A stretch of 7,429 bases of DNA, from NCBI GenBank assembly GCA_003140275.1, contig PLJQ01000394.1, positions 555-7,983 on the forward strand, in the 5' to 3' direction. This DNA is from Limisphaerales bacterium. Lineage in GTDB: Bacteria; Verrucomicrobiota; Verrucomicrobiia; Limisphaerales; PALSA-1396. A program made the translations under genes and the position numbers. Under the pieces are notes generated by a model that saw nothing but the letters and a program-made list of their open reading frames with translations, had not been told where the DNA came from and searched no databases. Positions 5,889 through 7,429 of the stretch are shown here, piece by piece (position 1 is the first letter of the stretch; each line of letters opens with the position of its first letter).

Positions 5889-6443
5889 ATGATGCCCCGC
5901 TACTATTCGCACATGAACATTGAAGCTTTGCACATCGCCATGAAAGTTCGCCATCCGCAGTACGGAGTCGGACAGGTCAAAACGATTTCGGAACATACCG
6001 CGGAGATTCGATTCGACGACGGGCTGCGCACTGCCTCGCCGGAATCAGCCGGACTCGAACCCGCGGAAGCGCAAGCAGCGGTCAGCGGTTTGGACGTTCC
6101 CCTCGCCCAGTTCATCCAGCAAACGGTCGGTGCGTCCATCAAGGAACTCGGTTTGGAAAAGCCCGCAACGTTTGTCGAGCAACTCGCCCGTCGCTGGCAT
6201 AATGGACGCATGGTTCTTCACTCCGCTGATGCTTCCCTTCAACCGAAAGAAGTCCCGCTCGAAACCTTTTTTCACAAAATTGTGATGGTGCGTAACCAAC
6301 TCCGTGTGCTGGAACAGAAAATCAACGCTCATGAGAAACTCACCGACGCTGAAAAGGTTGAAATGCAACAATACCTCACGCGCTGCTACGGCTCGATGAC
6401 CACCTTCAACGTGATGTTCAAGGAAAAGGAGGATCAATTTTGA
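5889..6443 (+). CDS. Conserved-looking hypothetical protein with a possible Tudor/CarD-like N-terminal domain
   Basis: A 184-residue protein of unknown function. Residues 19-45 (KVRHPQYGVGQV, then about ten residues, then AEIRFDDG) follow the pattern V-x-H-P-x-(Y/F)-G-x-G-x-V...V/I-x-F-D-x-G. Small SH3/Tudor-like beta domains in CarD-type proteins and the C-terminal tail of UvrD/PcrA helicases share this pattern, and they bind RNA polymerase or nucleoprotein. The rest is mostly alpha-helical, with an end rich in charged and heptad-like spacing (LRVLEQKINAHEKL, then DAEKVEMQQYL), so a short coiled coil is possible. The start is uncertain: ATG 5889 is preceded by the purine-rich GATGGAAA, but in-frame ATGs at 5892, 5913 and 5940 would also leave the domain intact. 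It is divergent from the oxidoreductase and separated by about 96 bp. The coding call is firm, the function is not. Confidence 0.75.
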   Translation: MMPRYYSHMNIEALHIAMKVRHPQYGVGQVKTISEHTAEIRFDDGLRTASPESAGLEPAEAQAAVSGLDVPLAQFIQQTVGASIKELGLEKPATFVEQLARRWHNGRMVLHSADASLQPKEVPLETFFHKIVMVRNQLRVLEQKINAHEKLTDAEKVEMQQYLTRCYGSMTTFNVMFKEKEDQF

Positions 6444-6674
6444 GCCTCTCCTGTAGAAACCAACCTGCGGAGGCGCTAACGTTCAGCCCCGTCGCGGCTG
6501 CTTATCGACAGTTTCGGTGTTGAAAGAAACGGATACCACAAACCGGTTGGACCCGCGGCGCCGTTCCCACCATTGCTGATCCAAATCAGGTGCCATCGAC
6601 ATTACCGAAAATTATTATGTTCCCGCCGCCGAGTCCCCGCTAAAGGAAGTTGGCTGAAGGCAGACGCCAGCCAT
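6444..6674. other. Convergent intergenic region, no gene recognised
   Basis: These 231 bp separate the stop of the plus-strand hypothetical gene from the stop of the minus-strand prepilin-like gene. I see no plausible coding frame. It contains small GC-rich inverted repeats, such as CAGCC-N7-GGCTG near 6484-6500, and a hairpin next to the prepilin-like stop. Nothing resembles a strong intrinsic terminator for the plus-strand gene. Confidence 0.6.
6651..6673 (-). terminator. Weak hairpin just after the prepilin-like gene
   Basis: TGGCTG (6651-6656) and CAGCCA (6668-6673) form a perfect 6-bp stem with an 11-nt loop. It begins 1 bp beyond the minus-strand stop codon of the prepilin-like gene. 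On that strand it is followed by a loosely pyrimidine-rich ACTTCCTTT rather than a T-run. It may act as a weak terminator or 3'-end stabiliser. Confidence 0.3.
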
Positions 6675-7429
6675 TCAATCTTCCAAATACCAAAACGAGT
6701 GGACGACCTTGTTCCCTTTCGCCTTGTCGATTTGCCAAAGCTTCTTGAAAGAAACCCACTCCACGTGCCCATCCAAAAGCGTGACATTGTCGCCGTTGTT
6801 GTGGAGCGTCGGCCGTCCTGAATTGAACCGGGTTTCGGGATATTGCGGCATGGTGTCCGCCGCGCCGTCGCCATTGAGGTCGAGCGTGAAATTATAGGAT
6901 GGTTCCACCGGGGAGTACACGTAATGCGTGATGGTGTCCATGAACGTCAAGGCATCGGCGGGTTTTTTGATTCGCGAGGCTTTCAAAGGTTTATTGGCAG
7001 GGTCTTTGGGGTTGCCGTAGTAGAACGGACCACTGAGCGGGTTTCCGTAAGCGCCGAAGTTGGGGCCGATCCAACAATTCCAAGCGGTGGGGTGATCCGT
7101 TCCGCAATAGAACGGCACCGGCCCGAAACTGCCACCGGGGCATCTGCGAAGGTCCCAGTTAAAGACATCCGCTTGGGAAAAATTCGCGCCTGCCTCTGTC
7201 GCCTTCGCCACGTAGGGCGCGAGCTTCTGAAACAGGAACGGCAGCGTGAACACGTAGTCGTCGGCCATGTACGGCAACTGGTCGTCGTAGTCGCCCATGT
7301 ACATGACCGTAGCGAGTCCCCAATTTTTCATGTTCGAGGAACATTTGGCCGTCTGGGCCCTGGCCTTGGCTTTGCTCAGGGCCGGCAGCAACAAACCGGC
7401 GAGGATCGCGATGATGGCAATGACCACCA
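6675..7429 (-). CDS. Prepilin-type H-X9-DG protein, N-terminus outside window
   Basis: A type II secretion/type IV pilin-like protein of the large paralogous family in Planctomycetota and Verrucomicrobiota that carries a prepilin N-terminus and a C-terminal H-X9-DG motif. The fragment has 250 full codons and stops with TGA at 6675-6677. It begins inside the prepilin hydrophobic helix (VVIAIIAILAGLLLPAL), which is followed by the usual SKAKARAQTAKC segment. The preceding partial codon is xTG, fitting the leucine of the expected F-T-L-I-E-L-L cleavage context, so only about 10-25 residues including the prepilin-peptidase site are missing. The signature HNNGDNVTLLDG lies at fragment residues 209-220, exactly H, nine residues, DG. 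A DLNGDGAADT stretch (about 182-191) resembles a calcium-binding dockerin/EF-hand loop. The protein is predicted to be anchored in the inner membrane or exported; its role is unknown in this family. It is convergent with the upstream hypothetical gene. Confidence 0.92.
   Translation of the reverse strand, partial: VVIAIIAILAGLLLPALSKAKARAQTAKCSSNMKNWGLATVMYMGDYDDQLPYMADDYVFTLPFLFQKLAPYVAKATEAGANFSQADVFNWDLRRCPGGSFGPVPFYCGTDHPTAWNCWIGPNFGAYGNPLSGPFYYGNPKDPANKPLKASRIKKPADALTFMDTITHYVYSPVEPSYNFTLDLNGDGAADTMPQYPETRFNSGRPTLHNNGDNVTLLDGHVEWVSFKKLWQIDKAKGNKVVHSFWYLED

Noticed and set aside
6444..6475. Possible terminator after the plus-strand hypothetical gene (GCCTC near 6444 and GGAGGC near 6470).
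   Set aside because: The stem is only about 5 bp with a loop of around 20 nt and no T-run.

Overview
The window looks like chromosome from a Verrucomicrobiota-type bacterium, probably a soil or freshwater Pedosphaera/Limisphaera-like lineage. The evidence is a prepilin-like protein with an H-X9-DG motif, a Gfo/Idh/MocA oxidoreductase beside a PIG-L deacetylase and a NagB-like isomerase, moderately high GC, and few clear Shine-Dalgarno sites. The lineage is inferred from gene content; no rRNA or other marker is present.

Layout. Positions 1-634 (+) hold the C-terminal part of a tRNA-dihydrouridine synthase, with an in-frame TAA at the very edge. It converges, 2 bp apart, on a minus-strand housekeeping pair, rnhB (1072-1728) and yraN (637-1065). 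Upstream of these, also on the minus strand, is a NagB-like sugar-phosphate isomerase/deaminase (1811-2740). Next comes a 348-bp gene-poor stretch (2741-3088) full of short repeats: a triple octamer, two inverted copies of a 27-bp palindromic element and a perfect 11-bp hairpin. Then come an ATP-grasp protein (3089-3883), a PIG-L/LmbE-type deacetylase (3909-4733) and a Gfo/Idh/MocA oxidoreductase (4758-5792), all minus strand and 24-25 bp apart. A short divergent intergenic region leads to a plus-strand gene (5889-6443) for a small protein with a possible Tudor/CarD-like N-terminal domain. The right edge (6675-7429, minus) is a prepilin-like H-X9-DG protein cut off at its N-terminus.

How the genes may work together. 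The oxidoreductase, deacetylase and NagB-like protein read as an amino-sugar catabolic module: de-N-acetylation, isomerisation/deamination of the freed amino sugar, and oxidation of a sugar carbon. The ATP-grasp gene and the repeat-rich stretch lie between the deacetylase and the NagB-like gene. The ATP-grasp gene has clearly lower third-position GC than the deacetylase, so it may be a later arrival.

The most notable points are the rearranged catalytic motif of the NagB-like protein, the paired palindromic repeats, and a GTG-started reading frame that overlaps the ATP-grasp stop codon and then runs into one of those repeats. No CRISPR array, transposase, tRNA or rRNA was seen.
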